Shown here: one piece after another, positions 34,171 through 45,694 of the stretch | Numbering within the stretch: the stretch's first letter is position 1 | Layout: every line of letters starts with the position of its first letter | DNA from: Phanerochaete sordida | Taxonomy: Eukaryota; Basidiomycota; Agaricomycetes; Polyporales; Phanerochaetaceae | DNA length: 64,000 nt | Reading direction: 5' to 3' | Assembly (NCBI GenBank): GCA_019973155.2 | Contig: BPQB01000060.1 | Coordinates: 1 to 64,000 of the forward strand | Notes under the pieces: model-generated | The model's input: the letters and a program-made list of their open reading frames with translations, nothing else | Told to the model about the DNA's origin: nothing | Database searches by the model: none | Program-made: the position numbers and the translations under genes

Positions 34171-36427
34171 ATGCTCGATAGCGCGGTGCTCCTGTCTTGT
34201 GCAGTCTGTGTCGTTATCGGCCTCTTTGTCGCACTACGATGGAAGTCGAACACGCGCTGCTATCCGCCAGGTCCCCCTGGCTTTCCCATTGTCGGTAATC
34301 TGTTCAACGTGCCCTCAGAATTCAGCTGGTGTACTTTCGCCTCATGGTCCCGCCAGTACGGTTCGTAATACCCTCCAATTTTCGTCAGACTTTGACAGCC
34401 TGTGATAATTGATCAATATCCCAGATTCCAAAATAGTCCATTTCGAGGTATTGGGCCAGCATGTTGTAGTCCTCAACAGCCACAAGGCTGCACAAGAAAT
34501 ATTTGAACGGCGTTCGCGGAACTATTCGGACAGGTACTCTTCAAAGTGCACTTGTGTGCATGCGTCTCTGAGGAGCTGGCTGACTCATTCATTCCTTTCA
34601 GACAGCGTACCGTCATGATACACGAGCTGTAACTCCGATTTTACATTGCGCTCCGCTCTCTAGCTGACCCCAGTTCTAGAATCGGATGGCACCGCAACAT
34701 CGCGATCACACCCTACGGCGAGGCGTGGCGCACGCGGCGACGGCTCTTCCACCAGCACTTCCGGCAGAACGCGATGCCGAACTACCACGCCAAACTAGTG
34801 AAAGGCGGGCACGCCCTCCTCAAGCTCCTGCTCGAAGCGCCCGACGACTTCCTGAAGCACATCCGTTTGTACGCCCGCCCTGTGCGTGCGTGGGCAGCGA
34901 GCGAGGTGCTGATGCCCTCGCAGCGTGTCTGGCGCGACGGTGCTGGACATCGTGTATGCAGTGGACGTGCGTCCGGCCGGCGACGAGCGCATGGAGAGCG
35001 TGGAGCAGGCCCTGTACCGCTTCGGCCTGCTCGCCGACGCGGGCGTGTACCTCGGTGCGTGTGCAGTGCCCGAGACGTCGTGCAGTTACTCATTCAGTCG
35101 CAGTGGATATTTTTCCGGCCTGTAAGCTGTCAGCTGATCTATCACGGAAACTGGCTGAAGTGAGGCTGCAGTAAAGTTCCTACCGTCTTGGCTCCCGGGA
35201 GCTGGATTCAAGCGGGACGCCGCAGCTTGGAAGGTGCACGTCGACTGCCTCTTCGAGGCATCGTACCTGGAAGTCAAGGCCGATCACGTATGTCTTGTAA
35301 ATTCGAACGGGAGCTGTTGACACATCGTTTGTCAATTTTTAGGTGCTGGGGAAGTCAAAACCGTGTTTGACATCAGATCTCTTGGAGGCATTTATGGACA
35401 AGTCTCAGGATTCAGAAGTCGAAGAGCATATAATCAGCGTGACTGGGACGTCGTTCGGTGAGTAAAGGAATTATTTAAGTCTTCAACAGCGACTCATCAT
35501 GCCGCCTGACAGCTGGTTCTGACACGGTGAGTACTATGTCTTCGGCTGAATCAGTATATTGTCTAACGAAATTCTGCAGACCATATTTGCCATGACCGTG
35601 TTTTTCCTCGTCATGCTGCTCTACCCAGATGCACAGCGCAAGGCACAGGAAGAGCTGGATCGAGTTGTGGGCAGAGGTCGTCTTCCTGAGATCGCTGACC
35701 AGGAGGCCTTGCCGTATATCTCAGCCATAATCAAAGAGGTGCTGCGGTACGTGGCTCGCCTCTGCCTAGACCGTGCATCAGAGCTGATCGCCAGCCAGAT
35801 GGCAGCCCATTGCCCCAACCGGTCTGTCACGCACGTCAGCGGAGCGGTGCTGCTGCTGACGAGCCCCAGCTGTCCCACACAAATCCGTCGCAGACGATTG
35901 GTACGACGGGTACTTCATTCCGGCAGGCACCGTCGTGATAGGAAACGTTTGGTGCGTCTTGTACGTGATCCTGCGGCCTACATGTCGTCGTTCATCACTG
36001 CGCGCACAGGGCTATTCTACACGACGAGGAACGCTATCCAGACCCCGAGTCGTTCAAGCCGGAGCGGTTCCTCACGAGCGAGGGCGCCCTGGACCCCACC
36101 GTCCCCGACCCGCTCGAAGTTTTCGGGTTCGGCCGGCGCATATGCCCTGGACGGCACTTCGCACAGATGTCGCTCTTTCTCTACATCGCGCAGGTGCTCG
36201 CCGTGTTCACCATCGAGCGGCCGGTCGACGAGCGCGGGAGAGCGGTGGAGCCCACCAGGGAGTGCGTCTCTGGGATGTTCTGGTGCGTGTCCGCCAGAAG
36301 TCTGCTTGCGCGTCTAACGTAGGACGGGGATGCACGCAGGTATCCCAAGCCCTTCAAGGCACATATCAGGCCACGCTTCGACGGCGCAGAGGAGCTGGTG
36401 CGCGCGACGTGCGCAGCGACGGAATGA
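34171..36427 (+). CDS. cytochrome P450 monooxygenase (gene I)
   Basis: A multi-exon P450 from ATG 34171 to TGA 36427. Order: MLDSAVLLSCAVCVVIGLFV anchor, CYPPGPPGFPIVGN, DSKIVHFEVLGQHVVVLN, GWHRNIAITPYGEAWRTRR, FLPSWLPGAGFKRD, AGSDT, VVGRGRLPEIADQ, ExxR as KEVLR, FKPERF, FGFGRRICPGRHFA (about 36121-36165), and the end ELVRATCAATE. The 18-nt microexon is at 35104-35121. All introns are joinable. It is the inverted partner of gene E, with long identical protein runs, so this duplication is younger than that of A and B. Role as for the other P450s. Confidence 0.9.
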
Positions 36428-36660
36428 TCACCAGGCTGTCTTTCTTGCATGGCAAGTGAAGCCACCGGTTTGGATCCGATGAAGCTACGCTGGGGCATGT
36501 CACGCGCAATGTCGCAGGTGTTATATAAGCAATCAATGGGATAGCGTTATCCGTGAACAGAGCACCGATTGTGAGCAGCGGGCCGTGTAGATGATACGGG
36601 TCAGCCGCTGGCCCCACAGACTGCTTACACGCAGAAACGGCTCTCGGGATCCGTGCCTAC

Positions 36661-38888
36661 TCAGCGCGCACCGCCGCCCGCCAGCCGTATCAACTCCTCC
36701 GCGCCCTCAAACCTCGGCGTAAAGCTCGCTCTGAACGGCTTCGGCACCCTGCACGCACATCAGCCTCTTGCACATCTCCGGTGCCTGGTGTCTCGTCTGC
36801 ACGCACCAGAAAAACCGCGCCGAACACTCGCCGCTCGGCTCCTCCGCGCTGCCATCCGCGCGCACGGGCTTCGCCATCGTGAAGGTATGCAGCATGTGCG
36901 CGGCATAGATGAAGAGCGCCGCGCGCGCGAGGTGCCGCCCCGGGCACACGCGCCGCCCGAAGCCGAACGCGGCGTCCGGGTCGGGCACGGTGGGGTCGGG
37001 CGTGCCGCTTGGCGTGAGGAAACGCTCCGGGCGGAAGGAGGCGGGGGAGGGGTACCGCGCGGGGTCGTGTAGCATAGACCTGCGGCGCGGTCAGTGCGAA
37101 GGGAGGAGGGGATGAGGGAGGGCGGGAGGGGCGCACCAGACGTTGGGGATCACGAGCGCGCCCGCCGGGATGAGGAAGCCGTTGTACCAGTCGTCGGCGG
37201 TGCTCTTGTGCGGGACGCCTGGAGTGGTGTCAGTGTGGAGTCGTCCATCGAGCGCTCAGCGCACCTGTGGGCCCGATGGGATGCCAGCTGGCGGATCGTC
37301 AGCGTGGATGCGGGGAAGGAGGCAAAGAGCAACGGACCGCAGCAGCTCCTTGATGAGGGCCTCGAGGTACGGCAGGTCCTCGCGGTCGGCGAGCTCGGGC
37401 AGGCGGTCGCGCCCCACGACGCGGTCGAGCTCTTCCTGGACGCGTGCTTGTGCCTCGGGGTGCAGGATCATGGCGAGCACGAATAGGGTCAGGGCGTACA
37501 CCACCTGTGTGGGCAGGTCAGGATGTGTGCGTGAATACGCGGGAATGCGCTGACCGTGTCGGCTCCACCTGGCGCAGGGATAGCTTCAGCATTACGCGCG
37601 CCTCGACGCACTGCAGGATCTCACCGTATGCCGTGCCCGCGAACTCCATGATGATCTCTTCGGCGTCCGAGCTGTCGCTTTGGGCTGGGAGAGACGATAT
37701 GAGCTCCGATACCACGCAGGGTTTCGATTTCCCGGTGGCCTGACGTGTCCTGGTAAGCTTCAAGTCTTTGGAGCTATCGCGAGAACCACGTACGAGGACG
37801 GTCTTGACGAAGGCGTAGGGCACTTCGAATAGTTTGTCGACGTCCTTCTTCCACGCAGCCGCTTGCCGCTTGAAGCCCATGCCTGGGAGCCACGCCGGCA
37901 GGTACTTCACTGCGGAGCGATATCGAGTCAGGATGCGCCCTTTGTGAGACGTCTATGACCACGTACATATCGGGATTATATCCACTGATGCGTTATCAGT
38001 AGCTGCACGGACATTACAGGCGAGACCACTTACCTAAGTACAGCCCCTGGTTGAAGAGCTCCGGCACCGTCGCGACAGCGCGCTCAACAACGTCCATGCG
38101 CTCATCGCCCCGCGGGTCGACGTCCATCCCATACATAACATCCAGCATCGCCGACCCCGACGCGCTGCATGCCTCGTCAGCACCCCACGCCCGTCCCGCA
38201 CCGGCGCACTCACAGCCGCATATGCCGCAGAAAGTCTTCCGGAGTCTCTAGAAGCAGCAGTAGCAGCGTGCGCGCGGCCTTTGTAAGCGGCTCGCGGTAC
38301 GCAGGGATCGCCTGTGGGCGGAAGGCCTGGTGGAAGAGCCGCCGCTGGGCGCGCCAACGGTCGCCTGGCGGCATCATCGCCATGTTGCGGTCCCAGCCTG
38401 TGCTGCGCCCCGGTCAGCTTTGATGCGGACCTGGAATGAAGAAGTTGCTCACAGCTCGTGGATCATGACAGTCTGCTGTCTGGACGCCGGTATATGAGTT
38501 TGGCATGTACAACGAAACGAGCGTCACCGCTAACCTGTCAGAATATATCTGCCCGCGGGCCTCGAAGAGCTCTTTCGCGGCTTCGAGGGTGTTCAGGACG
38601 ACGATGTGCTGCCCAAGCACCTCAAAGTGCAGGATATCGGACTCTGCGAAACGTCAGTAAGCTCGAGCCCCGGATGCAGCAAAACCAATCGAACGCACCG
38701 TACTCCTGTGCCCATGCCGCGAATTGGAACCAGCTGTAGTCTGTCGGAAAGTTGAACAGATTCCCGACGGTGGGCAGGCCGTTCGGCCCAGGCGGAAGGT
38801 GGCGACGCCTTCTGCTCCGACGGGCGATGAAGACGAGGACGAGGCAAGCGCACGAAACCCCGAGCGAAAGTAGCAGCCAGTCGTGCAT
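36661..38888 (-). CDS. cytochrome P450 monooxygenase (gene J)
   Basis: A multi-exon P450 from ATG 38888 to TGA 36661. Order: MHDWLLLSLGVSCACLVLVF anchor, a run of Arg, LPPGPNGLPTVGN, LHFEVLGQHIVVLN, TGWDRNMAMMPPGDRWRAQR, YLPAWLPGMGFKRQ, GGADTV (I-helix), [10 protein letters not shown], ExxR as KELLR, FRPERF, FGFGRRVCPGRHLA, and the end ELIRLAGGGAR. The 18-nt microexon is at 37967-37984. Introns are joinable. The GC-rich 3' half resembles gene G in composition. A fragment of a second copy of its end lies at 31495-31764. Confidence 0.88.
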
Positions 38889-38936
38889 AGTAGACAGCTC
38901 CTTAAAAGTTGCGCAGCCACACGTCGGCCTTCCCTG

Positions 38937-38947
38937 GCTCTATATAC
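38937..38947 (-). promoter_or_regulatory. TATA box of P450 J
   Basis: GTATATAGAG on the minus strand, about 50 bases before the ATG at 38888. Confidence 0.4.
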
Positions 38948-39735
38948 AAATCATGGGGTCCCCCTAAGATTAAATCTACGGCGCGGCGCATGAAGTGGCA
39001 CTAGACATTTAGCCTCCGCGACGTCAGTTCAAGCAGCCAAGGCAGACAACTGTCCAAACCCACCTCAGCGCGATCTCCCGTCTGCCAGAATCGCGCCGCT
39101 GAGTGATACACGTGGCAGGACATCTCTATTTAAGATGATTTTGCTGAAACAATGAAGCGAAGAGAGGCTGCGTGCATCACGCCGTGATGACGACAAATTT
39201 CCCAAGCTATTCGATCTGCAGACTGAAGAGCCTTTTCCATATGCAATCGTCTTCGCCAAGATAGAGACTTCGTCGTTTCCGTGTCGGAGCGGACGCATGG
39301 GAGGCGTGCATGATCGTACCATGCATGCCGCCGAGAACGTCGCCGAAAAAGCCGCGCCAAGTCGGAAGTTTTAGTAGCCAGTGCCCGAGCCTGGCCTCGT
39401 GGCGTATAAACGGTAGGCAAAGCTCCATCCACTCGCACCGCGTTGCAACCTGTCTAGTGTATGTGCTTCAGGGCGGCCCGTGTATATCGTGCTTACCGCC
39501 ACAGGTGAGAGTCGGTCCGAGTCAGACAACAGCGCTACTCGTTGCAACTTACTGTTAAGCACGTCATTGCTATAGATTGGTCCGATCCATCCGTCAGAGA
39601 GTTTCTTGGTCAGAGGACTATGCATGTGGAATAGTCCGAGACGGTCGAGAGTGCAGTCAGAGAGGGTGTGCAGATGGCGGTGCGAAGCAGGGAGGGAGAA
39701 CGGATTTATATGAACCGACTACGCTAAATACATAG
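38948..39735. other. no supported gene
   Basis: A minus-strand frame at about 39207-39428 (containing LGHWLLKLPTWRGFFGDVLG) has a protein-like composition but no start, splice context or family I recognise. The stretch separates the P450 array from the LINE. Confidence 0.3.
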
Positions 39736-42700
39736 CTCAGGTAAAATACCTCGTCGGCCCAGGGATAAGGCCTAATATAGCAATGAAAGGAAACACAAAA
39801 TAATTAGGAGAGATGAGAGAGATGAGGGGGTAAGGCAATAGGAGCGTCCGCGCGAGGTGTCCGAGAGGATATGCGCCGTTTGTAAGAACCCCAAATGCGC
39901 GCGGCCAGGCGAATGCACGCGTAGTGCCAGCAATGTATGACTCGAGCGATGGTACGAGGGTGCGCGGAGGCGTGCTGCAGGGACGACAGCGACGGCAATG
40001 TCCCAAGATAGTAGTGGGAACTGTACTGCGGCCAGACTGAGGGCTCGTCGTGCAGTAAAAGCCGTGTTACGCGGAGGATGTTCGCGCGCAGCTGTAGCGG
40101 CACGTCGTCGAGCAGGCGAGCGGTGGAGTCAAATAGCTCGCGAGCTGCCAGCGTTCGGAGATGGGTAAAGAACGGGCAGACGACAAAAATGTGGTGCGCG
40201 GTTTCGTCGGCGTCACATCCAAAATGACAGCTGGGCGAGGAGTCGCCAAAGCGAACGGAGCGCGTGAGGCGTGTGTCGAGCTGAGCGGAGCGAGCATATA
40301 GCTGGACGACAGCGGAGTATGATGATGACGCGCGAGTGTAAGGATGTGACGGGGGCTCGTGGGAGTCATACAAGTGGCGGAAGAGCGTGGTGTTGGGCCG
40401 GAAGGACGCATCGGAGGTGATTCGGGCGTGGGCGCGGGTGCGGAGGTAAGACGACGCGGTGTTTGCGACGAAGCCATTATCCGAACAATAGAGAGAATAA
40501 TCAGGAAGAGTGAAGGTTGGGTAGGGCAATACAAGGGAAGGAGAGAGATGAGAAGAAGAAGCAAGATAATCAACGAAACGATTGAGGGAAGCGGGAAGGG
40601 AGGACGAAGAGGTATGTGCACGTGTATATTCGATGACGGGAGGGGTGGGAGAACGACGAAGGATGTTCAGGAGCCAACTGTAGAGCGGTGATGCGGGCGA
40701 GGTAGGTGGGGGAAGACGAGGGGAATGGAAGACTAGGCGGGACGAGACGAAATGGACAGAATTGAGGTGATCGGTGTATATTGTACGAGGTAAAGGGTCG
40801 GCAGGTAGGCGGAGGTTGAGCAGAGCAGCGGAGATGAGGCCCAGGACCTCGCCGTGTAAGCTGGAGGCGGTGGGGGATAGGAGAGATAATACTGTGGAGC
40901 CAAGTGCAGACGTTGCGGCGAAGGTGACATCAGGTGAACGGGGAGGGAGAAGTGCAGAAGCGTCGGAAGCAAGGAAGTTGGTATAAGAAGGATGTAATGC
41001 AGGGCGGGAAAATGTGCGGAGGCCGGCAAGAATGAGGTTTTCTGCGAGTGTTTGCCGGTCAGCGCGAGGAAGAGCAAGGGACCACGTATCGAAAGGAATA
41101 CGAGCAGCGAGGGCGCTGCTTAGACTCCCGTCACGAGCAACGACTACGTTGCTTAGACTCCCTGCACGAGCAGCGTCGTCGCCGCTTAGGCTCCCCTCAC
41201 GAGTAGGATCGGCGTTGTCAAGACGGTTCGCGGCGCGCATGGCATGTTCATCGACCGAAGGTTCCGGCACACGGACAGCGTCGTCGCTGTCTAGGCTCCC
41301 AAACACCGCTACAGAGAAACCGGGAGAACATCCGAGAAAGGCAGAGGTGAGATTCGAGAGGGACAATGTAGATAACCAACGCGAAACAAGAGGCCATTCC
41401 CGGAACGCCGATTTGCCAAGGAGGGCAGGAGGGACCACCGCGTGAGGGCGCAGAGTAGCATCAGCGCACGGACGGGCAGGCCAAGAAGCGACATCGCAGA
41501 GTTGCGTGATGCCAGCGCGTTCGAGATTAGTGATGGCCAGCGAGGACGGGGAAACGGGAGGCGCAGGTTGTGTCCGAACAACGTGCCGTAGCGCCACGCG
41601 GCCGCTGGAGAGGTGTGACAAGTCAGTGGGCCGAATAGACAGGCCATGGACACGAAGGACATCAACAGCGATCGTCCATGCGGACGGGATAAGATGTGCA
41701 GACCGGGAGAAAGACCGCGCGGAAGGACCGCCGAGAGGATGCAGGCAATTATTGAGAGTGCACGTCCAGTCAGCTAGGGTGATGCGAGCGATCGCGCGGA
41801 AGGTCGGGACGTGATGATTAAGGTCGCGTGTAAGGCCGTCAAGGGCGGCAGCATCGTTGATGTGTTCGATGGAGGGGAAGTCGAAGCCGAGATGAGCCAG
41901 GGGTAGAAACAGGAGGGACGAGTTGAACGGGAAAGGGAAGTGCAGCATGTCGTGTATACGAGTGGCGAGCAAGCGATCGAGGGCGGAGGCGTGAGCGCGA
42001 GAGACCGGCTGGTGCGAGAGCAGGGGCCGGATGCGGGAAACGAGACACTGGGACATGACACGCCGGAGAGCAGTGAAGGGAAGGCGCGTCGGAAGATGGG
42101 GAAACTCGAAGTCGAGGATCATCTTCCGAATCTTTTGATATTGAGCAGTCGGATCGTTGACAGCCGTGCGGAGGAATTCACAGTGGGAGGCTGAGACGGC
42201 GAGGGTATGGTAGACGAGGTGAGGAGAGTCAGGATCCGCAAGATTGACTGAGGGCATCTGGACGGAATCCGGCGGGCGTGGTACGCCAACGACGGCAAGC
42301 AGGGACTTAGGCCAATTTGTCTCCCATCCATACGCCGCTTGGAAACGCTCAGCGTGCAGACCGGACGCTTTTGCAGCGGGAAGGGACGGCGTGAGGATGA
42401 TAGAATCGTCCATGGCCTCGACCATCTGAGTATGAAGCTGCGTCGAGTCAGTGGGCGTATGTGGTCGGCCAGCGTGCGCGAGCGAGGTGCGAAAGATGAA
42501 GCGATGGTCCACAGGGAGTATGTCATGGATCCAGTGGTTCGCCATGCTCGTCGTCAGGGTCGACTTGAGAGGAGAAAACGGTCCACCTTGTTGTGTAACG
42601 CCGGATACAGTGAAGACAGGCGTAAGGCCGAAGATTGTCTTGACCTGGTATGGGACGTCAGCTTGCGCGGAACGATCAAGGTCGATAAGGGAGGACGGGA

Positions 42701-43633
42701 GACCGTAGGCGCGAACTGCGTCATAGAAACCATCGGGCTCGAGTCGATCGAACCCTTTACGCTGATCACGTCGCAGCATGTAGAGCGGCTGCTTGTGGCG
42801 GCGAGCATAGGTCTCGGCCTGTGCGAGGAAGGAGGTTAGGTCGCGAGCCTGTACGCCTGGCTGGGTGGCGATCTGTGACTGAGGCAGGATGTCATGTTCC
42901 GCCAGATAGGGTACAAGGTTGTGGTTAAGCCATGCAAATGGGAGGTTCTTCATCAGGTTAGAGCAGGTGATTCCGCGATAGTTAGAAAGATCGGTCCGAG
43001 AGCCGCGCTTGAAGATCGTAGACATAGTCGCGGGCTTGACAGAGGCCGGGAAATGAGAGTGAACGATTTCGTAGTTGACAAGGTCAAGGACGAGAGCGAG
43101 GGAGGTGTCGCTGAGTGACTTCGTGCACCATTTCTCCCAGAGGTCAGGACCCGGCGAAGGACGACTGTTGCCCTTGCGCAGCATGGCACGCAAGTCAGAA
43201 AGTGTCATAGGGCGGGGCCAAGCAAAGGGTGAGTCAGAGGTGCGGGCGCGGATGAGCTGTACCGAGGGACAATCCATCCATGGCTTATCAGAGTCTGCGC
43301 GCGGCGTGCGGTCGAACAGGGTGGTGAAGTACGAGACAGTGGCCGCTTTGATACCCTCGCCACTGGTGACAAAGGTGTCAGGCGCATCAGGGGAAGTAAG
43401 CGCGGCGGGTGGTCCGTCCGTGTCATGAGCATGGACGTAGAGCCGCTTCGCTGACCCGCCAAGCAATGTCCCGTTGATTCGCGCTCGAGAGGACTGAGTT
43501 ATGCGACGCTGAAATTCGTCACGCTCCGCACGATAGCGAAGTTGGGACAAGGCGCGCCGGGTAGAGGTGAGGTACGTGAGGAGGTTAGGAAGGTAATCGT
43601 CGCGCGAAGGTGCCAAAGAGTCGGGCAGCGATT
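39736..43633 (-). mobile_element. 3' half of a split LINE (non-LTR retrotransposon)
   Basis: The reverse transcriptase half, with its 3' tail at about 39736-39803. Together with 60198-63860 it makes a colinear element of about 7 kb on the minus strand. This half starts in the linker between endonuclease and reverse transcriptase, exactly where the other half stops, with no overlap. The frame is open up to a stop at 43632-43634. Confidence 0.8.
39804..43616 (-). CDS. LINE ORF2 part: reverse transcriptase, RNase H-like region, zinc knuckle
   Basis: An unbroken 1,270-codon frame without an ATG at its start (it opens at a TTG), as expected for an internal piece of ORF2. RT motifs are visible: PGPDLWEKW, IFKRGSRTDLSNYRGI, MLRRDQRKGFDRL (motif A, Asp), VSGVTQQGGPFSP (motif B), and EAMDDSIIL (motif C, residues 402-404). 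Motif C has Met where most LINEs have Tyr or Phe. Near residue 947, IYTDHLNSVHF together with SLHGEVLGL resembles an RNase H fold. Near 1130, CHFGCDADETAHHIFVVC is a zf-RVT-type knuckle. It lacks the endonuclease, which lies 16.6 kb away. No stop codons, so it is young. Confidence 0.88.
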   Translation of the reverse strand: MAPSRDDYLPNLLTYLTSTRRALSQLRYRAERDEFQRRITQSSRARINGTLLGGSAKRLYVHAHDTDGPPAALTSPDAPDTFVTSGEGIKAATVSYFTTLFDRTPRADSDKPWMDCPSVQLIRARTSDSPFAWPRPMTLSDLRAMLRKGNSRPSPGPDLWEKWCTKSLSDTSLALVLDLVNYEIVHSHFPASVKPATMSTIFKRGSRTDLSNYRGITCSNLMKNLPFAWLNHNLVPYLAEHDILPQSQIATQPGVQARDLTSFLAQAETYARRHKQPLYMLRRDQRKGFDRLEPDGFYDAVRAYGLPSSLIDLDRSAQADVPYQVKTIFGLTPVFTVSGVTQQGGPFSPLKSTLTTSMANHWIHDILPVDHRFIFRTSLAHAGRPHTPTDSTQLHTQMVEAMDDSIILTPSLPAAKASGLHAERFQAAYGWETNWPKSLLAVVGVPRPPDSVQMPSVNLADPDSPHLVYHTLAVSASHCEFLRTAVNDPTAQYQKIRKMILDFEFPHLPTRLPFTALRRVMSQCLVSRIRPLLSHQPVSRAHASALDRLLATRIHDMLHFPFPFNSSLLFLPLAHLGFDFPSIEHINDAAALDGLTRDLNHHVPTFRAIARITLADWTCTLNNCLHPLGGPSARSFSRSAHLIPSAWTIAVDVLRVHGLSIRPTDLSHLSSGRVALRHVVRTQPAPPVSPSSLAITNLERAGITQLCDVASWPARPCADATLRPHAVVPPALLGKSAFREWPLVSRWLSTLSLSNLTSAFLGCSPGFSVAVFGSLDSDDAVRVPEPSVDEHAMRAANRLDNADPTREGSLSGDDAARAGSLSNVVVARDGSLSSALAARIPFDTWSLALPRADRQTLAENLILAGLRTFSRPALHPSYTNFLASDASALLPPRSPDVTFAATSALGSTVLSLLSPTASSLHGEVLGLISAALLNLRLPADPLPRTIYTDHLNSVHFVSSRLVFHSPRLPPPTSPASPLYSWLLNILRRSPTPPVIEYTRAHTSSSSLPASLNRFVDYLASSSHLSPSLVLPYPTFTLPDYSLYCSDNGFVANTASSYLRTRAHARITSDASFRPNTTLFRHLYDSHEPPSHPYTRASSSYSAVVQLYARSAQLDTRLTRSVRFGDSSPSCHFGCDADETAHHIFVVCPFFTHLRTLAARELFDSTARLLDDVPLQLRANILRVTRLLLHDEPSVWPQYSSHYYLGTLPSLSSLQHASAHPRTIARVIHCWHYACIRLAARIWGSYKRRISSRTPRADAPIALPPHLSHLS

Positions 43634-43642
43634 ACGATTTCT

Positions 43643-45694
43643 GAATTTATGAAGAAACGTTTATATTCCACCCCCGGCCCTACGGGCAGATTTTGACCTC
43701 GTGGACTCCGTCACGAAAAACGAGTGCAAAACCGTGGGAACCTTTTTCGTATGCCCCATTAGTTGAGTCCATCAAAATGGGGTTAGGGTTCAATACAAAG
43801 CTTCTAATGAAACTTGGACGATTTATTTAGCTCTTCCATCTGGCCGTATTTCCTCGGTAACGTGGAGAGCACTACCTACAGGTATCCCTATCCCTTTCGT
43901 CACCTCTATATACTAACCGCCCGTGGTTTGCACTGTCGCCGTTGTTGCCGAAGTCGAGGCTGCGCGGGCGCTTAACTGCCCCAGCCTGGCGATCTCGGTC
44001 ACCACACTACAACACAAGTTGTGCATAAGGTACGCAGTGCGTTCTCGTGCTTTGTAGCTGTCTGAACATGTAAAAATATTATCACAATCCTCAATTGCAC
44101 CTGCATGCTCAACCCACGAGTGTCGCGCCTCTAAGCGCCCAACGCCGCCCAACTGGGCGACTGGACGCGTCCAGTCGTAGTCTTTCCCTGCTTCCTCTTG
44201 AACCATCCCCTGCGCTGACCACAATCTCGACCACGCACCCCGACGCTTTCGCCATGTCGCGTGTCACACCGGACGGACTTGCTCACACCGTCGTCACCAT
44301 CCCCCCACGCCCTCTGCACCTCTCTCCAGCGCACCCCCTCTTCCCGCCCATCCACGCAGGATACCTGGGAGAAACTACCAAGGCACTGTGGGCGGCGGTG
44401 GCGGCGGTGGGTGGCGGGCTTCAAGACCTGGGGACTTCTCGAAGACAGCCGTGTCACGCAAGGCTCTGAGTGCACGGACCCAAAAGTGAGAGCTCGGTGT
44501 GCCTCCCCGGCCTAAGGTGCGTGCCGCCCTCGAAGCCCTTGTGTCGTGCCACTGACATGTCCATCAGCACGCAGCCAGACGCTGCGCGGCGGACGGCGAT
44601 GTGTAATCTCGGTGTGGTCTCGGGGTCGGAACGAGTGCGCGACCGCTGACGGCAGGTGGGATTCGCCGTTGAAGATGGCGAGCGCGGCAGTGACTAACGG
44701 GTCATGCAGGACGATACGGCTGCACGGCAAGACCCTCGCAGCGGCCCCGACGGCGGCACCTACAGCGTCTGCGCAACGGTCGAGTTCCGGGATCACGCAA
44801 AAATCAAGTCAGCGCGCCGGCCCGCGAGACAGCAAGACTTTGGCTGTCTTCCGCGCCCTGGGCCCCGCAGACGTCACATGAACTTCCATCTACTAAGGCG
44901 GTTTGCGGGATTTCGGTGAACGGCCCTGGCGGTGCCAGGATTTCCGTGCGTGGCGACTAACGGGCAACACAGGACGGTGCGGTGTCATGTTTGTTCACTG
45001 CTGCTGCGCGTGCGCGTGCGCGTGCACGGCTCAGGTGCGTACAGTCCGCGTCCCTTGACCGTGGTCGATGCTGACCGCATGGCTCTAGGTGGGAGGTTGA
45101 AAAATAAAGGCGAACGTACACCCCCTCCGTTGCAATACCGACGAGCGTACGCGATGCCGGCTATAGGCAGGCACGATGTCAGCTCCACAGCTGCACCGGC
45201 GGCAACTTGCGCTCGGCGCGCGGTCGAGATGGTGGTCCAGGTGCGCACTGATCACGCTGTGCTCCGTAGCTGACAGGAGCTAGTCCAGTGCTTTCCCACC
45301 ATCTCGTCACCCAAGACGTCGTGCATGTTCACCTGGGCGTTCCAACAGCGCACAAGCCGCACTCACCGAAGAGATGGCGCGCCGTTCCACGCGTCATCAG
45401 CTTCCGCAGCACAAAGTGAAAGGTGGCACCTACCAAGCGATATGCTACAGGGCGCCGTGTAAGCGTCCAAATGGTGCAAGCGCAGGGCGTGCGCCCCGGC
45501 CGCCGAGAGTCGATGGTTGGCTGGGAGCACGAGAGCGTGTACAATACAATGGTAGACAGACCAATGAAAATACCTGTGAGCTACATACCTTGAGAAGTGG
45601 GCAAGAGGCTGCTCTGCTGCGGGTGCATGTGATCCCTGTAACTGAATGGCTTCTGGACGTGTGGAGAGTGTCAACACCAGCAGCTTCGGGTTCG
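43643..45694. other. gene-poor region inside the inserted block
   Basis: Several short frames with intron-like gtgagt/ag signals (for example an ATG at about 44253 beginning MSRVTPDGLAHTVVTIPP) could be decayed exons. No family is recognised and no join gives a long protein. GC-rich. Confidence 0.35.

Noticed and set aside
3519..38888. Secondary-metabolite gene cluster
   Set aside because: No terpene synthase, PKS, NRPS, prenyltransferase, transporter or cluster regulator is present; only P450s and unrelated small genes.
44253..44452. ATG frame beginning MSRVTPDGLAHTVV as a gene
   Set aside because: No downstream exon gives a continuing protein and no family is recognised.
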